DNA of 64,000 nt, taken from positions 4,335-68,334 of the forward strand of contig NZ_KB899340.1 in NCBI RefSeq assembly GCF_000378165.1, read 5' to 3'. Under the pieces are notes generated by a model. It made no database searches. It was not told the origin of the DNA and saw only the letters and a program-made list of their open reading frames with translations. Below are positions 37,312 to 45,748 of this stretch, one piece after another. The stretch's first letter is position 1. Each line of letters starts with the position of its first letter. The translations under genes were made by a program, and so were the position numbers. Source of the stretch: Saccharibacter floricola DSM 15669 (GTDB lineage Bacteria > Pseudomonadota > Alphaproteobacteria > Acetobacterales > Acetobacteraceae).

Positions 37312-37887
37312 TCAGATCAACCCCCGTGCCCGAATCTGCGCAAAGGCCGCTATAGTCACCATGCACGTGATATCCCCTCGGGCAATCATGGATTCAAACT
37401 CTGCCAACGGAAAATCATGCACCGTCATATCCGCTTCGGTCGCTTCACGCTCCGATGCACCACGCTCAAGATTACGGGCTAAAAAGACATGACCCTTCTG
37501 TGTGGAATAACCGGCCCCCTGATAAAGCGTGCCTGCATGGATAAGCTCTCCAGCACGTAGGCCAGTTTCCTCGCGCAGCTCTCCCAAGGCGACCTCTTCA
37601 GGAGTCGCATCATCGCGAGTCTCCCACATACCCATTGGGAATTCCCACAAACGCTTGCCAACAGGGTACCGAAATTGCTGCACAAGAGACACGTCGCCAT
37701 TTTTATGCTGTGGCAAAATAACGGCAAACATGCCTCGCTCTACGATCCCATACAGTCCCTCTTTCCCACTTGGATGGATAATTTTATCCTCACGCATCGC
37801 TGTCCAAGGGTTTCGATAGACCTCTTCGGTAGAAAGGAGCTGATAACCAGCCTCTTTTTGGGCTTTCCGGATTGTGTCATCTGTCAT
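37312..37887 (-). CDS. Nudix hydrolase, ADP-ribose pyrophosphatase-like
   Basis: A 191-aa Nudix protein resembling ADP-ribose or nucleoside-diphosphate-sugar hydrolases: NPWTAMREDKIIHPSGKEG, LVQQFRYPVGKRLWEFPMG, then the Nudix box region PEEVALGELREETGL. The box keeps the catalytic EExGL but has Gly where the first Arg of RExxEE is usual, so activity should not be taken for granted. ATG 37887 is chosen; the in-frame ATG at 37923 lacks a site. It is divergent from the MFS gene at 38138. Confidence 0.88.
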   Translation of the reverse strand: MTDDTIRKAQKEAGYQLLSTEEVYRNPWTAMREDKIIHPSGKEGLYGIVERGMFAVILPQHKNGDVSLVQQFRYPVGKRLWEFPMGMWETRDDATPEEVALGELREETGLRAGELIHAGTLYQGAGYSTQKGHVFLARNLERGASEREATEADMTVHDFPLAEFESMIARGDITCMVTIAAFAQIRARGLI

Positions 37888-37928
37888 CAGGAAAGCACTC
37901 CTTCTGCTTAAGTAACATGCCAATTACG

Positions 37929-37992
37929 GGCTGTTTCCCCTAGGCGAACAGCCACATATAAGAAAAATAAAAACAGGTTCAACCCACCTGTT
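37929..37992. promoter_or_regulatory. Two inverted repeats in a divergent promoter region
   Basis: GGCTGTT/AACAGCC (37929-37935 and 37947-37953) and AACAGGT/ACCTGTT (37972-37978 and 37986-37992) are perfect 7-bp inverted repeats in the 250-base gap between the Nudix and MFS genes. They are operator candidates only. Confidence 0.35.
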
Positions 37993-38137
37993 GCATGGCT
38001 GCCATGACACTGTCTAAAAAAAGGGTTAGCGTTCCACCCGTGACGAACCGCTTCTTCTCTCCTATGGTGACTCAACCAATACCGCCCCCTAACCTTTTAT
38101 ATGGAGGCGGAGCAGAATGCTGCAAAGGGGAATATTA

Positions 38138-39373
38138 ATGTCGGAAGAAGAAACCCTTACAGGCTCGCCGACCCTCCGGGTGATGCCCGTCGTCTTTTTC
38201 AACCTTCTCGTTTACGTTGTTATCGGTCTGCCTAATGCTGTCATTGGGGCTCAGTTTGTTCATCAGACACTGGGGTTCCCAACAGCCGTCGCAGGTATGA
38301 CGATTACCCTCCAATATCTCGGAACATTTCTGACCCGCCTCGTTGCTGGTCAACTTGTTGACCATCAAGGCCCTAAAAAGATCCTTCGTTACGGCCTGAT
38401 CGCTTGTACTATTTCTGGCCTTCTCATGTGCCTTGCCGCAGCCATCCCTGGCTTGATGGGCATGAACAGCGCAACCCGCTATGTCGCCCTAGGGGTCGCT
38501 TTGTTAAGCCGCCTTTTCATCGGCTGGGCTGAAAGCTGGACGGCAACATCCGTTACCACATGGAATATCCGTCGCGTTGGGCCCAAACATACCTCCGTGG
38601 CTATTTCTTGGAATGGTGTAACGTCTTATGGCGGCATCGCACTGGGCGTTATTATAGGGAAATTTCTTGGCAGCTTTATGCCCGCAATTAGCCTAATGCC
38701 TGTAGGATTTGCCGCAACCGCTATGGGCATCTTCGGCTCTGCCCTCCTGTGCTTCTATACAGGGGTGAAACCATTGCCTGCCAAAGGTGAACCGATGTCC
38801 TTCTTTAAGGCCCTGCGTAAAGTATTGCCTTACGGCGCTGCCTTAGCCGCTGGGTCCTTCGGCTTCGGCACGGTTAATGGGTATTTATCCATCTATTACA
38901 GTGCCAATAACTGGGGCAATGTTGGTGTCGCTTTCTCCACCTTCGCTATCGTTTTTGTCCTTGTGCGAATTCTGTTTTCTTCACAGATCGACAAACGAGG
39001 TGGTGTTCCCGTTGCCTATGTGTCTCTGGTGACAGAAGCCGTCGCTATGGCTTGTTTTTGCTTGATCCATTCGTCTACTGGCGGCCTCATCGGTGCAGCA
39101 TTGACAGGTGCCGGGTTCTCCCTCCTTTTCCCAGCAATGGGTACGATGGCCGTGCAAACAGATGGGCCAGAATTTGGCGGGATCCTTATCGCAGCATATT
39201 CTGTCTTTACTGACCTCACCATTGCCATTGTCGGCCCACTTATGGGAGCGATTCAAGGTAGTCTCGGCTGGTCAACCATGTTTGCTATTGTTGGTATCCT
39301 CTGCGCAAGCGGGATATTCTTCAGTTCTATTCTGTCACGCATTCCTGGATGTGGTATTCAAAAAACCACGTAA
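38138..39373 (+). CDS. MFS transporter, YfcJ/YhhS-like
   Basis: A 411-aa MFS permease with about 12 helices, similar in outline to the YfcJ/YhhS (UPF0226) drug or arabinose-type exporters: VVFFNLLVYVVIGLPNAVIGAQFVH, RLVAGQLVDHQGPKKIL and SRLFIGWAESWTATSVTTWNI. The start at 38138 has AAAGGGG upstream; an in-frame ATG at 38117 is less likely. The substrate is unknown. A terminator follows and the LOG gene begins 20 bases after that. Confidence 0.88.
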   Translation: MSEEETLTGSPTLRVMPVVFFNLLVYVVIGLPNAVIGAQFVHQTLGFPTAVAGMTITLQYLGTFLTRLVAGQLVDHQGPKKILRYGLIACTISGLLMCLAAAIPGLMGMNSATRYVALGVALLSRLFIGWAESWTATSVTTWNIRRVGPKHTSVAISWNGVTSYGGIALGVIIGKFLGSFMPAISLMPVGFAATAMGIFGSALLCFYTGVKPLPAKGEPMSFFKALRKVLPYGAALAAGSFGFGTVNGYLSIYYSANNWGNVGVAFSTFAIVFVLVRILFSSQIDKRGGVPVAYVSLVTEAVAMACFCLIHSSTGGLIGAALTGAGFSLLFPAMGTMAVQTDGPEFGGILIAAYSVFTDLTIAIVGPLMGAIQGSLGWSTMFAIVGILCASGIFFSSILSRIPGCGIQKTT

Positions 39374-39404
39374 ACTCTCACTCTTGCCTTAGGCATGAGC
39401 GATC

Positions 39405-39436
39405 AAACGCTGGGGGATCTTCCTCCAGCGTTTTTT
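39405..39436 (+). terminator. Intrinsic terminator between the MFS and LOG genes
   Basis: AACGCTGGGGGA pairs with TCCTCCAGCGTT (one mismatch-tolerant G-U) around a short loop and is followed by six T (39431-39436). The LOG ribosome site GGAGG starts only a few bases later. Confidence 0.85.
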
Positions 39437-39456
39437 ATGGAGGAGTCTTTTCCGCT

Positions 39457-40002
39457 ATGTCTCTTAAAACCTGCTCGGTCTTCTGCGGCTCCCGCAGTGG
39501 TCATTCTCCACGTTATACAGAAGTAGCGCGCACTTTAGGCGAAGCATTAGCCCATAACGGTTTGACCTTAGTCTATGGTGGTGGACAAGCCGGGCTTATG
39601 GGCAGTGTTGCAGATGCTACCCTCAGAGCAGGCGGGCCTGTCAAAGGCATTATCCCCTCTTTCCTTGAAGCCCGTGAAGTGCTTCACGCAGGGGTGACAG
39701 ACCTAGACGTGACAGAAGATATGCCTAGCCGCAAAGCCAAGCTTTTTGACCTTGCTGACGCGTATATCATCCTACCTGGCGGATTTGGTACGTTAGATGA
39801 ATTTGCTGAAGTGCTGGTGAACAAACAGCTTGGCCTGCATAACAAGCCAATCATTATCCTCAATGTAGAAGAATGGGCGAACCCGCTTCTCGCCACTCTG
39901 CAAGCCTCTATCACGCAAGGGTTTGCAGAAGATCACGCTCAACAATTTTATTCTGTGGTAGAAAGCGTTCCCGCAGCTATTGAGCTGCTCAAAAAAGCGT
40001 AA
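39457..40002 (+). CDS. LOG-family protein (nucleoside 5'-monophosphate phosphoribohydrolase)
   Basis: A 181-aa LOG/YgdH-type protein, formerly annotated as lysine decarboxylase. Motifs: SVFCGSRSG at the start, YGGGQAGLMG near 45-54, SRKAKLFDLADAYIILPGGFGTLDEF holding the catalytic PGGxGTxxE near 110. The reaction in relatives is release of ribose 5-phosphate from cytokinin or other nucleotides. The start at 39457 has GGAGGAG upstream. The promoter must lie upstream of or overlap the terminator that ends 20 bases before the start. Confidence 0.9.
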   Translation: MSLKTCSVFCGSRSGHSPRYTEVARTLGEALAHNGLTLVYGGGQAGLMGSVADATLRAGGPVKGIIPSFLEAREVLHAGVTDLDVTEDMPSRKAKLFDLADAYIILPGGFGTLDEFAEVLVNKQLGLHNKPIIILNVEEWANPLLATLQASITQGFAEDHAQQFYSVVESVPAAIELLKKA

Positions 40003-40024
40003 TACGGCGCATTTTTTGCGCGTA

Positions 40025-40061
40025 AGGGCGGTGCTTCTCTCTGTCAGAAGAACACCGCCCT
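40025..40061. terminator. Bidirectional hairpin between convergent LOG and murA genes
   Basis: AGGGCGGTG at 40025-40033 pairs with CACCGCCCT at 40053-40061, with further TTCT/AGAA pairing inside. It sits midway between two convergent stops. Confidence 0.65.
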
Positions 40062-40076
40062 CTACCCGTCACCGTG

Positions 40077-41345
40077 CTACTCGGTGTCTTTGACGCGTTT
40101 AATCACCGCGCCACAGGCTGATAACTTACGATCAACCCCTTCATACCCTCTATCGAGATGATAAATCCGACTCAACCGCGTCTCGCCCTGCGCCACAAGG
40201 GCTGCGACGATGAGAGAGAAAGAAGCCCGCAGATCCGTCGCCATAACAGGCGCCCCTGACAGAGACGGCACGCCACGAATAATAGCCGAGCGCCCTTGGA
40301 TATTAATATTCGCACCCATTCGGTTCAGCTCTGGAACATGCATGAAACGATTTTCAAAAATCGTTTCAGTCATCAACGACGCCCCCTCTGCGACAGATAG
40401 CATCGCCATAAATTGCGCCTGCATATCGGTCGGAAAGCCGGGGTAAGGCTCCGTTGTTAAATCAATCCCCGTGAGTTTCCCTTCGCTACGCACACGGATA
40501 CCGCGCGCATCTTCATCCACACGCACACCCGCGTGACGAAGAGCCTGCAAGACCGCTTCCTGATCACCAACGCGGCCGCCTTCTAAAAGAACATCTCCAC
40601 CGGCAATACCAACAGCACAGGCATAGGTGCCACACTCGATACGGTCCGGCATGACGCTGTAACGAGCACCATGAAGACGCTCGACCCCTTCAATCACGAG
40701 GGTATCGGATGCCTCACGCGTAATACGAGCTCCCATCGCGTTTAGGCAATTGGCCAGATCGGCAATCTCAGGCTCACGCGCGGCATTGACGATCTCTGTC
40801 GTCCCTTTCGCTAAAGTGGCTGCCATGAGGATATTTTCCGTTGCCCCTACACTTGGAAAAGGCAGAACAATACGCGCCCCTTTAAGGCCACCGCCGGGCG
40901 CTTGCGCATTGATATATCCCCCCTCAAGCGTGATCGTCGCGCCTAGGGCTTCAAAGCCTTTAAGGTGCAAATCCACAGGACGTGTGCCAATCGCACAGCC
41001 CCCCGGGAGAGACACCCGCGCCTCCCCTTCGCGCGCGAGGAGAGGGCCCAACACCAAAATGGACGCACGCATCTTCGCGACAATATCATACGGCGCTTCA
41101 ACAGAGCTTGCCCGGCCGCTCACACTCAAACAATGCGGGCCGTCCACCTCTTCCACACTGAGGCCAAGGCCCGTCAGCAGGCTGCGCATCGTGCGGATAT
41201 CGGCAATATTGGGCACATTAGACAGAATTAATGGCCCGTCAGACAACAAGGCCGCCACCATCAATTTTAGGCCAGAATTCTTCGCCCCGCCGAGGGCAAT
41301 ATCACCATGAAGGCGTTGTCCGCCTTGGATAAGGAATTGATCCAT
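40077..41345 (-). CDS. murA: UDP-N-acetylglucosamine 1-carboxyvinyltransferase MurA
   Basis: A 422-aa cytoplasmic enzyme of the first committed step of peptidoglycan synthesis, transferring enolpyruvate from PEP to UDP-GlcNAc. The catalytic Cys117 lies in [18 protein letters not shown], so fosfomycin sensitivity is expected for this enzyme. The opening [24 protein letters not shown] and the C-terminal [11 protein letters not shown] with LRAS fit the family. It begins nine bases after the dcd stop, forming an operon. Confidence 0.97.
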   Translation of the reverse strand: MDQFLIQGGQRLHGDIALGGAKNSGLKLMVAALLSDGPLILSNVPNIADIRTMRSLLTGLGLSVEEVDGPHCLSVSGRASSVEAPYDIVAKMRASILVLGPLLAREGEARVSLPGGCAIGTRPVDLHLKGFEALGATITLEGGYINAQAPGGGLKGARIVLPFPSVGATENILMAATLAKGTTEIVNAAREPEIADLANCLNAMGARITREASDTLVIEGVERLHGARYSVMPDRIECGTYACAVGIAGGDVLLEGGRVGDQEAVLQALRHAGVRVDEDARGIRVRSEGKLTGIDLTTEPYPGFPTDMQAQFMAMLSVAEGASLMTETIFENRFMHVPELNRMGANINIQGRSAIIRGVPSLSGAPVMATDLRASFSLIVAALVAQGETRLSRIYHLDRGYEGVDRKLSACGAVIKRVKDTE

Positions 41346-41354
41346 AATGCTCTC

Positions 41355-41906
41355 TTAAAGCCGAGGTGGCGTCACGCCTGTTTGGTTCATATATTTACCC
41401 GCACGGTCGCCATAGCTCACCTCGCACGGGCTGTCCCCTTTAAAGAACAGGAACTGGCAAATGCCTTCATTGGCATAAATACGGGCTGGAAGAGGCGTCG
41501 TATTGCTGATCTCGATCGTCACTTGTCCTTCCCATTCAGGCTCAAGTGGTGTGACATTTACGATAATGCCACAACGAGCATAGGTTGATTTACCCAAGCA
41601 AACGACAAGCGTATCACGCGGAATTTTAAAATGCTCAATCGTATGAGCCAGCGCGAAACTATTGGGAGGGATTGTAATATCCCCACGCCGTGTCACAAAA
41701 CTATTGGGCTCAAACTTCTTGGGGTCCACCACAGCGCTATCCACATCGGTAAAAATATGGAACTCGTCCGCTACCCGCGCGTCATAGCCATAAGATGACA
41801 GGCCGTAAGAGATAACCCCCTCACGTTTTTGGGCTTCTACAAACGGCTCGATCATACCGTTTTCCAGAGCCATACGGCGAATCCAGTGGTCAGGCATGAC
41901 CGGCAT
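41355..41906 (-). CDS. dcd: dCTP deaminase
   Basis: A 183-aa homotrimeric enzyme converting dCTP to dUTP for thymidylate synthesis. Family stretches are [36 protein letters not shown] and [27 protein letters not shown], which contains the catalytic Glu. The length is slightly under that of E. coli Dcd. AAGGAG lies eight bases before ATG 41906. The next gene is murA, nine bases on. Confidence 0.96.
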   Translation of the reverse strand: MPVMPDHWIRRMALENGMIEPFVEAQKREGVISYGLSSYGYDARVADEFHIFTDVDSAVVDPKKFEPNSFVTRRGDITIPPNSFALAHTIEHFKIPRDTLVVCLGKSTYARCGIIVNVTPLEPEWEGQVTIEISNTTPLPARIYANEGICQFLFFKGDSPCEVSYGDRAGKYMNQTGVTPPRL

Positions 41907-42214
41907 GGTAGTACTCCTTGATTGTCAAAGCTCTCTCTCGCTGTAACGAGGCATGCGCCCAGACGCAACGTAAGAAGCGTATAAAACACCGCTTCACGGC
42001 AGAATTCTGTTCACAGAGCGCTTTTTAGCCCCAACACCCACCGTTTGGGCCTCCCTACTATGCATGATAAAAATCGAAACGAACAATTATGCACCATAGG
42101 CTTTCTAAACTGATCGTCGTTCTCACCCTTCAGAGCTGCCATACAGAAGAGAAGCGTACGATCTCTCATCATCAAAGATGACCTCTTTTCACATGTTTCG
42201 TAAGGAAGAGAACC
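41907..42214. other. 308-base intergenic region between dcd and wrbA
   Basis: No coding frame with a ribosome site was found. It must hold the divergent promoters of dcd and wrbA. A 6-bp inverted repeat GAAGCG/CGCTTC (around 41975-41997) is the only structure noted. Confidence 0.5.
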
Positions 42215-42886
42215 ATGTCATTCCTCTCATCACTTCGGCAGTTCTTTAGCTCCCCCAAAGAGGCGGCCAGCACATCAACACACGCGCCACCTAAGCAAAT
42301 ACGTGTTCTTGTTCTCTATTATTCCTCTTATGGCCATACAGAAACCATAGCCCATGCCATTGCTGAAGGCGCTCGCTCCACCGGGGCTCACGTCGCGATC
42401 AAACAAGTGCCAGAGCTCGTGCCTGAAGAGACAGCCCGCGAGAACCACTTTAAGACCGATCAAAGCGCTCCCATCGCGCAACCTGACGAACTTGCAGACT
42501 ATGATGCGATTATTATCGGCGCCCCGACCCGCTTTGGACGGCAGCCCGCACAAATGGCCAATTTCTGGGATAGAACCGGCACGCTTTGGCTCAAAGGCGC
42601 TCTCATTGGGAAGATTGGCGCTGTCTTTACCTCCACGGCAACGCAGCATGGCGGGCAAGAAATGACCCTCTATTCCCTCATGTCCAACCTCCTCCATCAC
42701 GGGATGGTGGTGACTGGACTACCCTATAGCTTCCAAGGACAGCTCCAACTCGAGACCGTCGCAGGAGGCACCCCTTATGGCGCCAGTACCATCGCTGGAG
42801 GTGACGGCTCCCGCACACCAAGCGACATCGAAAAGGACGGCGCCCGGTTTTTGGGAAGCCATGTCGCGCTCTTTGCGCAGAAATGA
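42215..42886 (+). CDS. wrbA: NAD(P)H:quinone oxidoreductase WrbA
   Basis: A 223-aa flavodoxin-like FMN enzyme that reduces quinones by two electrons, protecting against redox cycling. The FMN loop [19 protein letters not shown] is near residue 35-53, [20 protein letters not shown] is near 95, and [12 protein letters not shown] is near 132. It has about 25 more N-terminal residues (Ser/Ala-rich) than the 198-aa E. coli protein. AAGGAAGAG precedes the ATG. It is monocistronic and convergent with the small basic protein gene. Confidence 0.94.
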   Translation: MSFLSSLRQFFSSPKEAASTSTHAPPKQIRVLVLYYSSYGHTETIAHAIAEGARSTGAHVAIKQVPELVPEETARENHFKTDQSAPIAQPDELADYDAIIIGAPTRFGRQPAQMANFWDRTGTLWLKGALIGKIGAVFTSTATQHGGQEMTLYSLMSNLLHHGMVVTGLPYSFQGQLQLETVAGGTPYGASTIAGGDGSRTPSDIEKDGARFLGSHVALFAQK

Positions 42887-42911
42887 CCGATCTACCCGTC
42901 TCTGGGGCGAC

Positions 42912-42942
42912 GAGTAAGGCCTCTTGAGAGGAGGCTTTACTC
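42912..42942. terminator. Bidirectional hairpin after wrbA
   Basis: GAGTAAGGCCTC pairs with GAGGCTTTACTC with one mismatch, followed by TTTCTC on the plus strand. It overlaps the stop codon of the small minus-strand gene. Confidence 0.6.
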
Positions 42943-43080
42943 TTTCTCAGCCGGGCGGCCACGCTGTTGCTGTTTGCGACGCAGCAAATTGGCTCGAAGC
43001 GCTTTTGCCTCCCGCGCTAAACGTTCTTCTCGCGCCTGCTCGCCTTTTGTTTTTTCTGTTGTTTTCTTAGCGTCTGTCAT
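42937..43080 (-). CDS. Conserved-looking 47-aa basic protein
   Basis: A very short gene encoding a charged protein: Lys/Thr-rich start (MTDAKKTTEKTKGEQ), then a basic helix ending LRANLLRRKQQQRGR. It shares ATGA with the end of the upstream glycosyltransferase gene, which supports real translation. The helix resembles small basic proteins with an LRxNLxRRKxQxR pattern annotated as hypothetical in Alphaproteobacteria; that comparison is from memory. Possible nucleic-acid or ribosome binding is inference from charge only. Confidence 0.65.
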   Translation of the reverse strand: MTDAKKTTEKTKGEQAREERLAREAKALRANLLRRKQQQRGRPAEKE

Positions 43081-44270
43081 GAGAACCCCTCACCTTGTTG
43101 TTGATCGAAATGCCCCTGCAAAGATGTGCCCAGTAGCGCGTCATACACCCCAAGTGTCTCCCGCTGCATCTGCTGCTTTGTATAGCGCTTCAGAACATGG
43201 GCAACAGCACACTCCCCCATTTCTGCACGATCGTACGGATCCATCATCAAGAACGTCACAATCGCTTTCTCTAACGCCACACTATCCTGAGGGGGCACAA
43301 GCAGACCTGTCTCATGCGGAATAATCGTTTCCGCCAACCCACCTTGTGCTGAACCGATCACTGGGCAGCCCATCATTTGTGCTTCAACCGCTACACGCCC
43401 AAAAGGTTCCGGACGGCACGACGGCACCACCGCCATATGCGCCAGCGTATAGACTGCGGGCATATCCTCACACGGCCCTACAAAACGCAAGCGATCCGCG
43501 ATCCCTAAATCGCACGCACGACGATGCACACGGCGTGCAAAAGCTGGGTCTGTCTCCGGCCCGACAAACACACACACCCACGGCACTGCTGGATATTCTG
43601 TTGCAAGCTGCCCTAAAGCCTCGACTAACAGTCCGTGGCCTTTCCACGATGTCACCCGACCGGGGAGCACAATCACCGGTTGATCTTCAGGAATATGCCA
43701 ACGATCCACCAACGCCTGAACACGCGTTCCACTCACCGTCCCCACAGAAAAACGCTGCGGGTCACTCCCACGGGCAATCGTCACCAAACGCTCGGCACTC
43801 ACCCTATATTCTGCCTGCAAACGCTGCGCGATATGAGAGGACACCGCAATCACCCGATCCCCTTTAAGAAGGCCCGCATTATAAGAACGCTTGATAAAGG
43901 AACGCGCTTTATGCACGCCATGCCAGGTCGTCACGAGAGGGATATTCTCGCGCTTGCAGGCCTGCGCTGCTACCCATGCCGGGTAGCGTGACCGCGCATG
44001 TACAAGCTGCACCTTGTCACGTCGTATCAGCGCCTGAAGCTCTTTTACCTTACGCCGAAACACAAAGGGCGACCATTTTTTGGGCAAGGGAAGCTCTCGG
44101 AACTCCCCCCCTACATAGCGCAAATGTGGCAGAAGAGAGCCACTTTCACTGGCCACAAGCGCCCGCCCGCCGGCTTTCGCAACGGCTTCAGCCATGTCCA
44201 CAGCGCCCTGCTCTACCCCGCCAATACCAAGACTTGGCAGGAGCTGCAGCACAACGGGTGATGATGTCAT
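43077..44270 (-). CDS. Family 4 glycosyltransferase
   Basis: A 397-aa GT-B fold retaining glycosyltransferase. N-terminal GIGGVEQGAVDMAEAV is the typical GT4 start (acceptor side). The donor-side signature EPFGRVAVEAQMMGCPVIGS holds the EX7E pair near residue 280, with VLPGRVTSWKGHGLLVEAL near 205. It probably adds a sugar to lipopolysaccharide or an exopolysaccharide. It lies between an unknown lipoprotein gene upstream (13-base gap) and the 47-aa protein. Confidence 0.92.
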   Translation of the reverse strand: MTSSPVVLQLLPSLGIGGVEQGAVDMAEAVAKAGGRALVASESGSLLPHLRYVGGEFRELPLPKKWSPFVFRRKVKELQALIRRDKVQLVHARSRYPAWVAAQACKRENIPLVTTWHGVHKARSFIKRSYNAGLLKGDRVIAVSSHIAQRLQAEYRVSAERLVTIARGSDPQRFSVGTVSGTRVQALVDRWHIPEDQPVIVLPGRVTSWKGHGLLVEALGQLATEYPAVPWVCVFVGPETDPAFARRVHRRACDLGIADRLRFVGPCEDMPAVYTLAHMAVVPSCRPEPFGRVAVEAQMMGCPVIGSAQGGLAETIIPHETGLLVPPQDSVALEKAIVTFLMMDPYDRAEMGECAVAHVLKRYTKQQMQRETLGVYDALLGTSLQGHFDQQQGEGFS

Positions 44271-44283
44271 GATGTTTCTTTCG

Positions 44284-45423
44284 TCATCCAGCAGGGATCG
44301 TCACAACAGCGCCTGTTCCATGGCTTGTTGCGGCAAGGGCACTGAGCACCTGCACCATAGTAAAAGCTTCCTTACTGCGAAAATCATTATCATCAATCCA
44401 ATACCAGCGGCCCTTATACTCGACGCTGGCATAGCTATGATCAGGCACATCGCGATCACAATGAATGACCACCTCCGAGCGGTTTTCAATCCCGACTTGC
44501 CCGATTGTCGGCGGCGTACGCCCCAGATGCACATCCTTCTCAGGCACCTGCATTTCGTAGGAAAGCTGCGTAAGCATTGCCAGCATTGAGCGCGTTAGAA
44601 TGGCGATTTGGCCTGCATGTTTTGGATACGGCCCATAAACGATCTCCGCCTCTTGCGCATTAGGGTCAAGATGCAACAACCGCTTCACTTCCGCTTGAAT
44701 CGCTTGAAGATTGCTATCCGAGGTTGCCGTTAAGACGAGATATGCGTGCTCAGGGCCATCTGTGCTTGGAGTGCCATTACTGCTACCACTGGATGAGGAT
44801 TTCTTTTTACCAGACGATTCATCAGGCTCATCGGTCGTGATACGCACCGTCATCGCCCCCGCCGCCTGAAGCTGCTTGAGGTCATGCAAAAGCAAGTAAA
44901 ACCGAACAGACCCCCCACCAAAAGGCCCCGTTCCCAACCCGCGTACATTTGAAAGCCCGTCAATGGACTGCGCCGTTAAACGCAACAGCGTATCAATAGG
45001 CATACCCCCCAAGCTCAACGGCATAATCACCGTTGGGGAAATAGGGCGGATGATATTTTCTGCGTATTGTTGCCCAGTCAACGGCTGATACGTCACGGTC
45101 GGATTCTCTGCCATAGAGAGCGACCCTTGCCCGAAGAAATAATTGCTCACCGCGGACGCTGGATAACCATAATACCCACCGCTCATGCTGCGCGTGTAGT
45201 TATACCCGGCAATAACCTGCGTTGTATCCAGAAACGTTGGCGGGTCTGCATAACGCAAACGCACAATGTTCAGCAGCATTTCACGCTTCTGCGTTTCCCC
45301 CAAAGCGCGCGAATACGCCAACTGGTCATGCTGCATTTGCCGAGGGCCTAAGCTGACACAGCCTTGAAACCCACAAAACATCCCCAACCCCATAACCAGC
45401 GTTATGATGCGCCTTAGAAACAC
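44284..45423 (-). CDS. Lipoprotein of unknown function
   Basis: A 379-aa protein with a GTG start. A basic N-terminus (MFLRRIITLVMG) leads to a lipobox FQGC near residue 22. The mature part opens with MQHDQLAYSRALGETQKREMLLNIVRLRYADPPTFLDT, has a Gly/Tyr-rich stretch (SMSGGYYGYPAS), and a low-complexity Ser-rich insert GKKKSSSSGSSNG near residue 205-217. It closes with a beta-rich part including WYWIDDNDFRSKEAF. I recognise no named domain. It is probably in an operon with the glycosyltransferase. Confidence 0.75.
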   Translation of the reverse strand: MFLRRIITLVMGLGMFCGFQGCVSLGPRQMQHDQLAYSRALGETQKREMLLNIVRLRYADPPTFLDTTQVIAGYNYTRSMSGGYYGYPASAVSNYFFGQGSLSMAENPTVTYQPLTGQQYAENIIRPISPTVIMPLSLGGMPIDTLLRLTAQSIDGLSNVRGLGTGPFGGGSVRFYLLLHDLKQLQAAGAMTVRITTDEPDESSGKKKSSSSGSSNGTPSTDGPEHAYLVLTATSDSNLQAIQAEVKRLLHLDPNAQEAEIVYGPYPKHAGQIAILTRSMLAMLTQLSYEMQVPEKDVHLGRTPPTIGQVGIENRSEVVIHCDRDVPDHSYASVEYKGRWYWIDDNDFRSKEAFTMVQVLSALAATSHGTGAVVTIPAG

Positions 45424-45748
45424 GGCATCATAACGATACCACGACGAAAAGAAAAAACATTGGAACAGGAGGGCACACTCCGACGACTGTCATAGCTCCC
45501 TTGATTGTGGCGCAAGCCGCCCCAGAATGGAAGCCATCTTACCAAGATAATCGCACCATGTACGACAAAAACTCTCGCCCTAACATGTTCTTTACTCTTG
45601 AAAATGATCCATAATCTTCTTAGCTTGTCATTATAAGTGAGGTCTAAGATACCTCTGGTAGATTGACCGCATTTTGTTACGTCACAATAGGGTCGCCTCC
45701 TGATGCCGCAAAAGGGTCGGGCGCGACCGCTGAAAAGGACAAAGACCT
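45424..45748 (+). other. 325-base intergenic region upstream of dnaK
   Basis: No gene was found. It separates the divergent lipoprotein and dnaK genes. It holds the heat-shock-type promoter candidate at 45624-45652. AAAAGGACAAAGACC lies just before the dnaK ATG. Confidence 0.5.
45624..45652 (+). promoter_or_regulatory. Candidate RpoH (sigma-32) promoter of dnaK
   Basis: CTTGTCA (45624-45630), 13 bases, then CTAAGATAC (45644-45652) resembles the alphaproteobacterial heat-shock promoter (CTTG plus a C-rich/TAT -10). GAGGT/ACCTC arms flank the -10. The match is partial. Confidence 0.4.
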
